NCBI GenBank assembly: GCA_021186555.1
Contig: JAJKFL010000008.1
Coordinates: 11,153,936-11,217,935 of the forward strand
Origin: Reticulitermes speratus
Taxonomy: Eukaryota; Arthropoda; Insecta; Blattodea; Rhinotermitidae
Direction of reading: 5' to 3'
DNA length: 64,000 nt
The position numbers were made by a program, and so were the translations under genes. Positions 31,699 to 41,480 of the stretch are shown in pieces (the stretch's first letter is position 1; each line of letters starts with the position of its first letter). The notes under the pieces were generated by a model, which was not told the origin of the DNA, ran no database searches, and saw nothing but the letters and a program-made list of their open reading frames with translations.

Positions 31699-31816
31699 CT
31701 TTTTTATAATTGAATTATTTGTACCAACAAATGCACTAAGACGCACTAAGACTTAGTGCATTTGTTGGTACAAATAATTCAATTATAAAAAGATGCACGG
31801 TGAATATAGAGTGAAG
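31596..31816. mobile_element. PLE-like insertion with two head-to-head ORF starts
   Basis: 221 bp flanked by an exact 13-bp direct repeat TTTTAAACCAACA (31583-31595 and 31817-31829). The core is a nearly perfect palindrome (ACTTCACTCTATATTCACCG versus CGGTGAATATAGAGTGAAGT, short loop near 31740). Each arm carries an outward-facing ATGCACGGTGAATATAGAGT. No hammerhead core lies inside this copy. Confidence 0.85.
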
Positions 31817-31829
31817 TTTTAAACCAACA

Positions 31830-33289
31830 ATTTATAACCTTCTGAAAATTCAATTTACAACTTACCACGGAAACAGATCTATGGGTATAATTTACAAATA
31901 AAATATAATACTTTACTAAAAAAGAAAAAAAAATTCAGCAAGGAACCCCTTCAATATTATTATGAAGTTACAGGCACCGACTAAAGGACACGTATTACTT
32001 TCATGTTACAGAACATTCACTACACACGTGAGTCCCCCAATTTGTCAAACGAGTTTCGATTCTACGCAAACCGAACAGTCATCAACAGTGTTCATAAAAA
32101 CGCGCTATTACACCTTCTCAGAGCCAGTTAACAATGTATTTATCAAACATTACTTTTAATATCATCATACACACGCTCGGGTCTTTTAACAGGTTACCTC
32201 TTTCGATTTCTTCCTACCAAAATTGTATACGCTATTCTTGCTTCTTCCAAAATACGCTAGACCTCCCATAAACGTAATTCTTCTTGACTTACACCCCCAC
32301 AAGTATTAGGCGATGACTACAAAATTTATTAGAAATACTGCGTGTTAAAAACAACTTGTGCCTCTCCCACAATTACTGGTCCCGTTTTCTTCATGACGAA
32401 GGGTTGCTGAAATATATGGCAATATAACACAGCAGGCAACAAATTTTGAGATCATGCAAAATGTTAATAAATCATGTATGGTCTCTCCGCCAGATTTCTT
32501 TCCCTTCCGTTAGAAAGGCACAAACGTTCAAAACGGAAGTAATGGAGTTCCGTTCACGTTCATCCACATAGCAGCATCGTGTGATGCTTAGCTGAAACCA
32601 GTGATGAGATAGAATTAGCCTCGGTGCTGAGACCAGAAGTTCTGGGAGCCCATTAAGAGAATGAGAAGAGCGCCATACATCCAGATGTGACAGTATCAGA
32701 AGGGAAGCATCTGCCATGTTTTGCTTTTAGAACATTTTTCATCTCATCTACTTTGTCCCAGTGGTATTACCACCGTGCATGCCAAAGGTTGGTAGTGCTT
32801 CATTGTATTCTTAAATGCAGGGGTGGGAATTGCTTTTCAGAAGTATGCAGACGCTCCGAGCAAGTAGAAAAGCCTGGAGGAATCGCCAGTACATGCTACA
32901 AACACATGATTGCAACGCAAGTTGGGGAATTCGCTTTTGCGTGTATCGCGCATTGTAATTACAACACGACGTACAAGTTCGTTAAAAAGGCGCTCTGGAA
33001 CTAAGTATAGGGCGTCACCACGTGTCTACGCCCACTTCCAGCCCTGCTAATATCCGGGAGATGGAATATCCTGACACAGGTCTACTGCAGACTACATACA
33101 CATCTATATCTGTACCTGAAGAAACAGTTTCCGCGAAGATTTTGTATTACAAGAAACTTCCGTAGTCAACCTCCACAGCATCGCACAATTTCTATTGCAT
33201 AACGAGGGCAAACAGCTTAAAAGTTGGGCGTCAAGAAAAGTTAATTGAACGATATTTTCGGATATTAAATAAATGAGGACCAGAAAGGC
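31830..33289. other. No supported gene
   Basis: Frames of 65-105 codons only, including 32687-33004 (plus, Cys-rich, starting MTVSEGKHLPCF), with no family match I can name. Confidence 0.5.
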
Positions 33290-33350
33290 TAAAGGTAAGG
33301 TCAAAAGTTCACCCTATAACCTGCCATGAAGGCACACAGGGGTGTTACCG
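33290..33350 (-). repeat. SINE family B 3'-tail fragment
   Basis: AAAGGTAAGGTCAAAAGTTC, ACCCTATAACCTGCCATGAA: the family-B 3' terminus, the same sequence that is amplified in tandem at 53.7 kb. Confidence 0.65.
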
Positions 33351-33535
33351 ATATGGCTCTCAGTCGGTCGCACAAGCGTTATCCCGGGAATACACGTGGT
33401 GCTTTGCTGTGGAGGTGAGGAACGACAGCCACTTTTGCAGTTGTAATACCAAAACAAATTTGCTCCAAGTCTGTTGTACTATAGGCATATTTCACTTTTG
33501 TAAGGAAGTTCACAGAGGATTGTAGGCTTACTTCA

Positions 33536-33830
33536 TTCATTCATTCATTCATTCATTCTGTAGTCTGTCTTACGACAGGTCCGTAGCCTCTTCCAAAGCG
33601 AGTTCTCCACACAGTGCGATCTAGTGCTTCCTCTTTCAATTTTCAGTATCTTCTCTTTTCCTTAAGGTCATCCAGTAGCTGCTTACGTCTTCTTCCTCGT
33701 CTTCCCGTCATTTCTATCCTTCCTTCTAACTTTCCTTCAATCACATGTTTCAGAAGGCAGTTTTCACCCAAGATGTGACCAATCCAGTTAGCCTGTCTTC
33801 TTTTTATTGTATGTACGATATTCAGGTTTA
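33536..33830 (-). pseudogene. LINE ORF2 3' end (family L2) with (AATG)n tail
   Basis: The minus strand reads RRQANWIGHILGENCLLKHV, IEGKLEGRIEMTGRRGRRRK, QLLDDLKEKRRY, a stop, then KLKEEALDRTVWRTRFGRGY, GPVVRQTTE and a stop, followed by (AATG)6 (ATTC on the plus strand at 33536-33557). One in-frame stop; otherwise colinear with the 0.8-1.1 kb copy. Confidence 0.85.
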
Positions 33831-34004
33831 CTTATCAACAAAAAAATAATCTCTTCTTCTTTATAATGTTCTGCGGCCTCTGAATACAAACCTTTCAGTT
33901 CAGCTCACAATTTCGAAAGCTCGATACTCTTATTGTTAAGTCACCAACTGAATGCACTATTTATTTTAAAAAACACTATATGGTTCCTTAAAATATTTTA
34001 GTAA

Positions 34005-34053
34005 ACACCCTAAATATGTTTCGGCTTCCTCATGAAGCCATCCTCAGGGGTGT
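34005..34053 (-). ncRNA. Hammerhead ribozyme motif, left arm (minus strand)
   Basis: On the minus strand: ACACCC, CTGAGGA, T, GGCTTC/GAAGCC helix II with loop ATGAG, GAA, AC-ATAT-TT, A, GGGTG. Stem I pairs well. One change relative to the right-arm copy breaks the second stem III pair (GT to TT), leaving a UUA triplet; probably weaker. Confidence 0.65.
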
Positions 34054-34474
34054 CAGAAATCTTGCTTGTATAAAAACACGTCTATAAATTGGTCATTGTA
34101 TCAATGCTAAATCACTACCTTCACTGTGTTCAGTCTGCACCGTCACTACGCACCATATGATAAAAGTATTAAAATTTATGTTAAAACTGTAAAAGTTATC
34201 GTTGTTATTCTTCACTTCTCTTGTCTATAATCGCCATTTTCACTATTTATAGTCTTACATTGTCAGTTTTTATCATCTGTGAAGACGAATGGGATGGATA
34301 TTAAAATTGTAAAAATGTAAAAAGTAACGATAACTTTTACAGTTTTAACATAAATTTTAATACTTTATCATATGGTGCGAAGTGACGGTGCAGACTGAAC
34401 ACAGTGAAGGTAGTGATTTAGCATTTATACAATGACCAATATATAGACGTGTTTTTATACAAGCAACTTTTCTG

Positions 34475-34523
34475 ACACCCCTGAGGATGGCTTCATGAGG
34501 AAGCCGAAACATGTGTAGGGTGT
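34475..34523 (+). ncRNA. Hammerhead ribozyme motif, right arm
   Basis: ACACCC (34475-34480) pairs with GGGTGT (34518-34523). CTGAGGA 34481-34487; T; helix II GGCTTC/GAAGCC with loop ATGAG; GAA 34506-34508; stem III AC/GT around ATGT; GUA triplet ending at 34517. Six-pair stem I and six-pair helix II. The ATGCACGG start word follows about 85 bp downstream, the PLE order of terminal repeat then ORF. Confidence 0.82.
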
Positions 34524-34641
34524 TTACCAAAATATTTTAAGGAACCATATAGTGTTTTTTAAATAAATAGTGCATTCAGTTGGTGACTTAACAATAATTG
34601 TGAAAAATGCACGGTGATTATAGAACAAACTCGATACTCTT

Positions 34642-35404
34642 CTTGACACTGCCACTTGCCTACTTGCGATCCTAATTCACACTGCCCCACGCCGTACACC
34701 GGGCTAAGCAGCTACCTGCAAGTCCCTACCTAACGGAACTGCACCGATCGATGGGGATAACATGACAAACGGAGGGGGAGATATCCTGGGATTCAAGGGG
34801 GACTAAAATTAACAACGTAGCCCTAAAAAGTTAATAACAACAATTTACTGCCATAGATAATACCAGCCATAATGTAAATGCTGTTCCTATCAGTCCGATA
34901 TGAGCCCACACGACACAGAAGTGAAACCGATATAAATTCCCAAAACAGGGATAATCATGCAAACAACGGAACACGGCATCAAACAAAAACCTCACCAGAT
35001 ATTTAACTTCATTTGAAACAATTTTCCCAACACGAAGAAATGGGCGCTAACAGATTTGAAATCAATGTACGGACACTACCTGTGTTTCTAAAGACGACAG
35101 GCGGTGTTCGCGCAAGTTACAATCAGACTTCTAGACCTCAAACTAGAGCCCTGCGGAATTAATAATCATCTTACGGCATAAACAAGTGTTACATTATTTC
35201 CACATTTTCCGTTTACGGTATGTCATCATCTTCTTTGTCCCCCAGTAGGTAAACAGATCTCTGAACACGAGATCAAGCTTCAAGCCAATCCAGAACTGCA
35301 TAAAATCGAACGATATACAGAATGACGCAAAAGACACTTGACACTGGATGTTTAACATGTTACCTCTTATGCCAAATAGTTTTTGTGCCACCCTGTATAC
35401 TTCA
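34642..35404. other. No supported feature
   Basis: Only 65-codon frames; nothing recognised. Confidence 0.5.
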
Positions 35405-35955
35405 GGAATACCGCACCTTCTTCTTATTCGGTGGCACTACAGTCCAATGCGGACCTTCGCCTCCTTAATGGCCCTTTCCCTGTCAGCTCTGTTTTTTTTT
35501 TACCTTTCTTTCCAGTTGTTAATTTTACACTTCTTAATGTCTGTTTGTACACAATTCCACCATCTGTTTCTTGGTCGTCCTCTTGATCGACTTCCTTGGG
35601 GATTATATCCATCTCCTTCACCATTTCCCTCATTGCTCCTGCTCTGTACAATGTCCGTACATTCCACGTCGCTATCTTCATCTCATTAATCCTTTTCCAT
35701 TGCCTAGGTCGATTCCATTCTATCTGACTGTTCCGAGGCCACATTTTAGGTTTCCTAACAATCAGTTTTTTACAGTGACAGGTTGTCAGCCTGTCGCCCA
35801 ACCCCCAACCTGGAGGGCCAGTCCGCCGAATTTATAACCCCCGGGCAGGGTGGCCCAGCTATACCCCCAGGCACTCGGTACCCATTTTGGTCGCCTTTTA
35901 CGACCTGCATGGGCAGCAGTGGGACTATTCTTTTCCCCGGTCACCACACGGGAAT
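35405..35955 (-). pseudogene. Internally deleted LINE: 5' leader + endonuclease start + 3' tail
   Basis: The minus strand starts with a leader (GTGGTGACCGGGGAAAAGAA, GGTTGGGGGTTGGGCGACAG, then AGGCTGACAACCTG), then encodes MKIATWNVRTLYRAGAM followed by REMVKEMD, the N-terminus of an AP-type LINE endonuclease. Right after it the sequence jumps to the ORF's extreme 3' end (GRPRNRWWNCVQTDIKKCKI, then AIKEAKVRIGL), in a shifted frame. Most of endonuclease and all of reverse transcriptase are missing. The 125-codon frame at 35424-35801 is a chance read-through of this junction. Confidence 0.75.
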
Positions 35956-36395
35956 ACCGCACCTTAGCTGATCCCTAAATATTTATACTGCAGGAAAGCA
36001 AATGGATGAATGAAATGAGAGACCAGACACCTCACCTTACAAAAAAAAAAAGTAAAATAACCTATCCGCAATTTCGAAAGAACATGATACAGCAGTCTAA
36101 GTGACGGGAGGGTCATGGCATCTAACCCACAACACTTGGGCACACCGCTGCTCGAACCGAACACGCCTTCATAAGCTCCTATTCACAATTTGGATAACAT
36201 CGATCAAATGGACAGGAGGCTCCACTGACACAAACTGACGCCATCTATACGCAAACATGAAGACGGCCAGGATTCCGTGACAGGGCGACAAACAGACTGC
36301 ACGTGTTTGAACGCCACGATAAAGTGCTTACACTGGCAGCAACTGGACAACTTTAACACCAAATAACGCCCGTATGACCTGAAATACTTGTCAGT
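35956..36395. other. No supported feature
   Basis: Nothing recognised; a duplicate GGGAATACCGCACCTT word occurs at 35407 and 35949. Confidence 0.5.
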
Positions 36396-37135
36396 ACAGT
36401 CATGGCCGTGGAACTTGGGATACTTCTGTCAGTACAGTCATGGCCGTGGAACTTGGGATACTTCTGTCAGTATAGTCATGGCCTTGGAACTTGCGATACT
36501 TCTATCAGTACAGTCATGGCCGTGAGGAACTTGGGATGCTCTGTCAGTATAGTTATGGCCTTGGAACCATGGGATACTTCTGTCAGTATATAGCCATGGC
36601 CCTTAGGAACATGGGATACTTCTGTCAGTATAGTCAAGGTCTTGAAACTTGGGATACTTCTGTCAGTATAGTCATGGCCTTGGAACTTGGGATACTTCTG
36701 TCAGTATAGACAAGGTCCTCAAACTTGGGATACTTCTGTCAGTATAGTCAAGGTCTTGAAACTTGGGATACTTCTGTCAGTATAGTCATGGCCTTGGAAC
36801 TTTGGATACTTCTGTCAGTATAGACAAGGTCTTCAAACTTGGGATACTTCTGTCAGAATAGTCATGGCCTTGGAACTTGGGATACGTCTGCCAGTATAGT
36901 CAAGGTCTTGAAACTTGGGATACTTCTGTCAGTATAGTCATGGCCTTGGAACTTGGGATACTTCTGTCAGTATAGACAATGTCTTCAAACTTGGGATACT
37001 TCTGTCAGTATAGTCATGGCCTTGGAACTTGGGATACTTCTGTCAGTATAGTCATGGCCTTGGAACTTGGGATACTTCTGTCAGTATAGTCATGGCCTTG
37101 GAACTTGGGATACGTCTGCCAGTATAGTCATGGCC
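36396..37135. repeat. 38-bp minisatellite, about 19 copies, three subtypes
   Basis: Subtype 1: GTATAGTCATGGCCTTGGAA; subtype 2: GTATAGTCAAGGTCTTGAAA; subtype 3: GTATAGACAAGGTCTTCAAA; each followed by CTTGGGATACTTCTGTCA. Subtypes alternate non-randomly. Frames of 60-72 codons are array artefacts. The array stops inside a SINE B at its right edge. Confidence 0.95.
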
Positions 37136-37250
37136 GGGGTTCAATTTCCAAGCAACGAGAAGATTTCTCTCTTCGCGACCTCGACCACACCGGCTCTAAG
37201 GCCCACCCACAGGTCCTTCCACCGGCGATACAGCGGCCATGACACCTGAT
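37136..37250 (+). repeat. tRNA-derived SINE, family B (from B box)
   Basis: It starts at a degenerate B box (GGGGTTCAATTTCCAAGC), then CGACCACACCGGCTCTAAGG and GGCGATACAGCGGCCATGAC. The A-box half appears to be replaced by the 38-bp array. Confidence 0.65.
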
Positions 37251-37800
37251 GCAGAGGAAAACGTAGCCCTCCAGCACCCTATATATTTTCATAACGTTGT
37301 ACTTAATTAAAAGCAGAGATAATTTCCGCTTTACCATAATGCATACAATGTGATTTGCACAAGTCACCACGTACCGTGAGGGTAAAGCCGGAGAACAAAG
37401 AAGACCTATAGCCGTCCCACACAACAAATCAATGACACAAACTTCAAGATATTTTAATAATATCACCGATCTGTTATGTGAAACAGCAATATATCCTGTT
37501 TGCTGAGAACAGAATAACACACAATGCTACAGTACCGAATTACGAAATCGGAGTGGGCACGAAGGGAATGGACATGTAAGTCGAAAGCAGCTTTCAATGA
37601 AACTACAGAAAACATTCACTTAACTCCTCCAAAGGAGCGAAGAAACGTAAAAAGAATTTTAGTGAAAATGTCCACGCCAGACAGAGGAGATGGAAGGAGA
37701 GGTATCTCAAGGAGGCACGGTTGTGAGAATCAGACGCAGATCGCGATATAAGTTTTAACCATTAGGGACTACTGCCAAACGTAACACGCCTGGCTTCTGA
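37251..37800. other. No supported gene
   Basis: The 75-codon plus frame 37524-37751 contains KSKAAFNETTENIHLTPPKE, faintly like a LINE segment after the reverse transcriptase (KAAFN-K). Too weak to call. A 130-codon minus frame covers the SINE and is a shadow. Confidence 0.4.
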
Positions 37801-37829
37801 CGCCACACAAATGGCTTTCCATAACGGGA

Positions 37830-38220
37830 TTGATCTACACGCGTGTTCTTGAACGATCACTGTATCCACGAGCCCTTGAAGAGCAGATGTATTCACGTGT
37901 CCTCGAAGGACGTGTCAATGTTTCTTGAAATGCCACCACTTAACACGTCCTTTAAGTGACGGTGCATTCGCGTGTCCTTGAATGAATGGGTCCTTGGATT
38001 TCAACCATTTTCACGTGTCCTTGAAGTTATGGTGCAACCGCATGTCCTTCAAATGTCACCATATACCTGTGTCCTTGGAGGCACGCTGCACCCATGGGCC
38101 TTCGAAGCGTCCCTGTTTTCACGTGTGGTCAAAGAATCGCCGCATCCACGTGCCAATAACGAGTTACTGTATGTACCTGCTCCCGAGGGGCCGCTGTATC
38201 CACGTGCCATTTCCCTGTTA
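37830..38220. repeat. Ancient degenerate minisatellite (CACGTGTCCTTGAA type)
   Basis: The words CGTGTTCTTGAA, CGTGTCCTCGAAGG, CGTGTCCTTGAATG, CACGTGTCCTTGAAGTTA, CATGTCCTTCAAATG, TGTGTCCTTGGAGG and CATGGGCCTTCGAAG recur every 25-45 bp. The pattern is a heavily diverged tandem array, which explains the two overlapping 99-102 codon frames here. Confidence 0.65.
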
Positions 38221-38224
38221 CAGG

Positions 38225-38885
38225 CACCTTACAACGGACCAATACAAATGCTTGTACTTTCCGTTAGATAGAATGTTGCAGGGGAGTTAGTCATGTGAGA
38301 ACAGACAGAATCACACGTGGAGGCGAGACAAGTGTTGGGGGAAAGACACGGTCTAAGGCTGAACAAGTAATATAAACTGACACTTCGGAATGCCAAACAT
38401 TTTCTCCTCGACTCACTCCTTTCTTCCTACCTACCACTGCTTTGCCTCCTTGCTTCCAAACGCTTTGCAGGATCGTCTCAACACGAGACACTGCTCAATT
38501 CGCTTCTACTTTAGTCACAGTCACCGTACAATTAACATTTGGTCAGTTTTAATTTAACAACGCAGCGCGGGATTTGAGCTCCTCCGTGCGGCGAATATGA
38601 AGACTGTGTGACGCTGCGTACTTTGGTATTTACCACCATTTCCAGGGAACGAGCTGCACACATCTTCAAGACCACAACAGTAAAGTCCTGAAGATAGAGG
38701 CAGGCTACCTATCTACAAAACCAGATAACGTTACACAACACAACAACTGTACTCTTGCAACACACCAGCGTCTGAACCTCAAGTCTCAAACAAATATCTG
38801 ATCACTACAACGTAAACCAAAGACAGGCAACCCGTGGCCCGCCGGACTTCCAATGCGGCACGCAAATAAACTGAGCCAAGGCAAC
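38225..38885. other. No supported feature
   Basis: Nothing recognised beyond a weak CTGAAGATAGAGGC word at about 38687. Confidence 0.5.
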
Positions 38886-38958
38886 TAAAAATGTTTAATA
38901 TATATAATAGTAATACCAACAGAATGCGCGCTAGTGAAATAGTTTTTATACACAATAA

Positions 38959-39000
38959 CCTCCCACATGTTTCGGCCACTCGTGTGGCCATCTTCAAGGA
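38959..39000 (-). ncRNA. Decayed hammerhead motif (minus strand)
   Basis: On the minus strand TTGAAGA replaces CTGAAGA and the cleavage residue is G (GUG), which hammerheads do not cut. Helix II GGCCAC/GTGGCC is perfect. Likely inactive. Confidence 0.5.
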
Positions 39001-39244
39001 TTTAATACAAAGGATAGAAAATTTAAAGATAAGAGTGGTTTACTGTGCTGTTTACATCCCAATACATTCTCTTGGACGGTGCATTACCACACGAAACGTC
39101 TGTATATGCCATCCATTCAATAATGGCACACTTATAGCAACATCTTATCTTATGTATATTAAACTATGATTTTATCATTGTCGTTTTATACCTTGGATTG
39201 GTTCTGTCACTTCAATAATCGTATTATTTTTTAAATTTTTGTAT

Positions 39245-39292
39245 TACCTCTCTGAAGATGGCCACACGAGTGACCGAAACATGTAGGAGGTA
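39245..39292 (+). ncRNA. Hammerhead ribozyme motif, 7-bp stem I
   Basis: Stem I TACCTCT pairs with GGAGGTA (one U-G). CTGAAGA 39252-39258; T; helix II GGCCAC/GTGACC with one A mismatch; GAA; stem III AC-AT-GT; GUA triplet ending 39285. The core is complete, with the longest stem I of the set. Confidence 0.75.
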
Positions 39293-39400
39293 TTGTATAC
39301 AAAACATATTTCACTACTGTGCATCCTGTTGATATTACTATTATATTACATATATATAATTAATGCACGGAATATGGATCATGTAAAGTTTAAAAATGTT

Positions 39401-39764
39401 ACTTTAAAAAATGTTCCCAAAACATTTCTGAAGTAATAAATATGCCTATTCAAATTAAAAACAACCGAACTCAAAAAACCGATATTGCTGTCATATATAC
39501 GAGTATACTGCAGCAAATATTTTGTTGGCATGTGTTCAAATAATTTAATATTCCCTTGTTGCAAAAACATGAGGTCGGCCAGCAGCACAATTTGACACGT
39601 GTGTCAACAGTACTTCGTCTTTGCTGTGTGTGAATTCCATTTTCAGAGCAACAGTTGCTCTTCGCTAGCTTCAAGTCAGAGACATTACTTGGTACTGTAT
39701 TCTGATTGCCCGAACCGTAGATTTGTCAAATCATACCGTTCTGAATTCCCTTGACGATATTTCA
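39401..39764. other. No supported feature
   Basis: Only 67-69 codon frames on the minus strand. Confidence 0.5.
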
Positions 39765-39958
39765 GACCGGCTCTGGGCCGACCCAGCCTCCTATTCAGTG
39801 GGTACCGGAGGCTTCTTCCCTTACGGGGTGGGACCCAAAGCAGTTCTGGGCGCTCTGAAGATAAAAAAAAACATCTCTTGCTCTTGCCGGGAAACTAAAC
39901 CCGATTCCTGGGTCGTCCAGCCCCTAACTTAGTCGTTAAACCCAGCTATCCCAGCTCA
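39765..39958 (-). repeat. tRNA-derived SINE, family B
   Basis: Minus strand: GGTGAGCTGGGATAGCTGGG, GGGGCTGGACGACCCAGGAA, degenerate B box CGGGTTTAGTTTCCCGGC, body AGAGCGCCCAGAACTGCTTT and GGTACCCACTGAATAGGAGG. Confidence 0.75.
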
Positions 39959-40514
39959 CCATAGTCTTAATTAACAATTTAATCACTTAAAAAAGTTTGA
40001 TGTAAAATTTTGTAGCAAAAATATAACTTCCATTAAAATCATTTGGCTTACGGCCCGTGCCGGGTTCTCAGACTTTTAAATTGGCACCGTGAAGAGGAAA
40101 CGATTGCTCACGACTGATGTAAACTATCAGGGGGAAAAATGTGCATAAATGCATAGGACTTTGAGGCGAAGCGGCACACTGGAACAGGAACAACTGCAGT
40201 GTGTGTGTGTGTGTGTGTAGATAGCTTCCGGGGAGACTCCTATTATGGCATGAAGAATGTGCTCTGTTCTCCCGCGTGGATCCTCAAACAAGCCGAAACA
40301 TTCCTATCTCTAATTAAACAGTAATTAAACGTCAGAGCACTCTGCGACCAAGGTCCCAGTTCAAAACAATCAAACCCACAACTAACTCCACGCAATACAG
40401 TTCTGGAGAAGCACAAAACCAGTCGGCTGGTCAACGATGATACCCGAAAGTTCATAGCCGTGTTCACAGCAGGACGTCGCGGTGCCCGATCCAACGACAT
40501 CAAACCAGTCGGCA
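39959..40514. other. No gene; (GT)n at 40200
   Basis: A GT microsatellite of about 20 bp; a 90-codon minus frame (40243-40515) is unrecognised. Confidence 0.5.
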
Positions 40515-40655
40515 CCCACAGTCGGTATAGTGACTACGTTATGTGTTGGACAACCGAGTGGCGGGGTTCGATCGACGGTACAAGCAAGTCTCTTTCGGCC
40601 CACTGAACGTCCTGTAAAATGGGCAAAGGCGCCTCTTTCTTAAGAGGGTAATGCG
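40515..40655 (+). repeat. tRNA-derived SINE, family B (head)
   Basis: CACCCACAGTCGGTATAGTG (A-box half), B box GCGGGGTTCGATCGACGGTA. The body is truncated after about 70 bp. Confidence 0.65.
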
Positions 40656-40967
40656 ACTGGAGCGTGAAGTTAAACACCCAAAACTATGGCACAAGCTGAA
40701 AACACATGGCGATATAAATACAAAAGAAAATGTTCAAATAAATTCAGCTGTATATATTAATATAATTAATAAACACCATCTACATAGACCAACTGCCAAC
40801 CTCTCCAGCTTTCAGCGAAGTACATGCTACGCTGGCATCAAAATATTGCGCAGTTTACTGTGTAAACTCACAAGACCGAAGAATGAAAAGGCTCAATTTA
40901 AATCAGCATTAAAGAAGACATTTAAATACACACGTCTTTTATTGTGTTGAGGCATTTATATGTATGT
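40656..40967. other. No supported feature
   Basis: A 99-codon plus frame (40651-40950) ends FKSALKKTFKYTRLLLC; no family recognised. Confidence 0.4.
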
Positions 40968-40979
40968 ATGTATATATGT

Positions 40980-41248
40980 GCCGATCCCAGTGACCGTGCG
41001 GTCTAAGGCGTGGGTCTTCGGCCGCTCGCTTACTAGGATCGTGGGTTCGAATCCCACCGGGGGCATGGATGTCTGTCTGTTGTGAGTGTTGTGTGTTGTC
41101 AGGTAGAGGTCTCTGCGACGGGCTGGTCCCTCGTCCAGAGGAGTCCTACCGACTGTGGTGTGTCTAATGTGTGTGATCGTGAAGCTTCGACGAAACGAGG
41201 AGGCCCAGGCCCATACAGGGCTGTCGAGCCATAGAAAAAGAAAAAACA
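40980..41248 (+). repeat. tRNA-derived SINE, family C, full length with 12-bp TSD
   Basis: Head GCCGATCCCAGTGACCGTGC, GGTCTAAGGCGTGGGTC, intact B box GTGGGTTCGAATCCCACCGG, body AGGTAGAGGTCTCTGCGACG to GTCGAGCCATAG and an AAAAAGAAAAAA tail. It is flanked by an exact 12-bp target duplication ATGTATATATGT (40968-40979 and 41249-41260), showing a fairly young retrotransposition. Confidence 0.92.
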
Positions 41249-41380
41249 ATGTATATATGTACGTATGTGTGTGCATGTATGTATGCATATGTTGTACTTT
41301 TGTGTATTTGTATGACGTATTCCACATCCTACTGTCCGTTTAAATAAATTCTGTACCTATGAAATGCATTATGTATGTAC

Positions 41381-41420
<40 letters not shown>

Positions 41421-41480
41421 GTGTGTGCGTGTGCGTGCGCGTGTGCGTGTGTATGTATGTATGTATGTATGTATGTAAAC
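41249..41480. repeat. (ATGT)n and (GT)n microsatellites
   Basis: Alternating TGTATGTATG, a long GT run (41387-41450) with GC interruptions and a terminal ATGT run. The Cys/Val-rich 68-codon frame (41364-41570) is an artefact. Confidence 0.9.

Larger units (their letters stand above)
33932..34629. mobile_element. PLE-like double-hammerhead palindromic element
   Basis: 698 bp flanked by an exact 12-bp direct repeat CTCGATACTCTT (33920-33931 and 34630-34641). The arms (about 33935-34203 and 34326-34596) are reverse complements (CACCAACTGAATGCACTATT versus AATAGTGCATTCAGTTGGTG) around a loop of about 120 bp. Each arm has an outward-facing hammerhead. The right end reads ATGCACGGTGATTATAG, encoding MHGDYR. 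Confidence 0.88.
38896..39390. mobile_element. PLE-like element with paired hammerheads, copy 39 kb
   Basis: 495 bp flanked by an exact 10-bp direct repeat TAAAAATGTT (38886-38895 and 39391-39400). The ends are inverted (ATATAATAGTAATACCAACA versus TGTTGATATTACTATTATAT). A decayed hammerhead faces left (38959-39000) and a good one faces right. The right end has ATGCACGGAATATGGATCAT. The middle (39010-39235) is not palindromic. Confidence 0.85.

Noticed and set aside
37524-37751. LINE reverse-transcriptase downstream segment (KAAFN motif)
   Set aside because: Only one short motif agrees; not enough to call.
38680-38730. Hammerhead-like CCTGAAGATAGAGGC...CTATCTAC
   Set aside because: Lacks GAAAC and a cleavage triplet; probably chance or too decayed.
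40980-41065. Possible tRNA gene (intact A- and B-box-like sequences)
   Set aside because: Followed by a conserved SINE body, A-rich tail and a target duplication; it is a SINE head.
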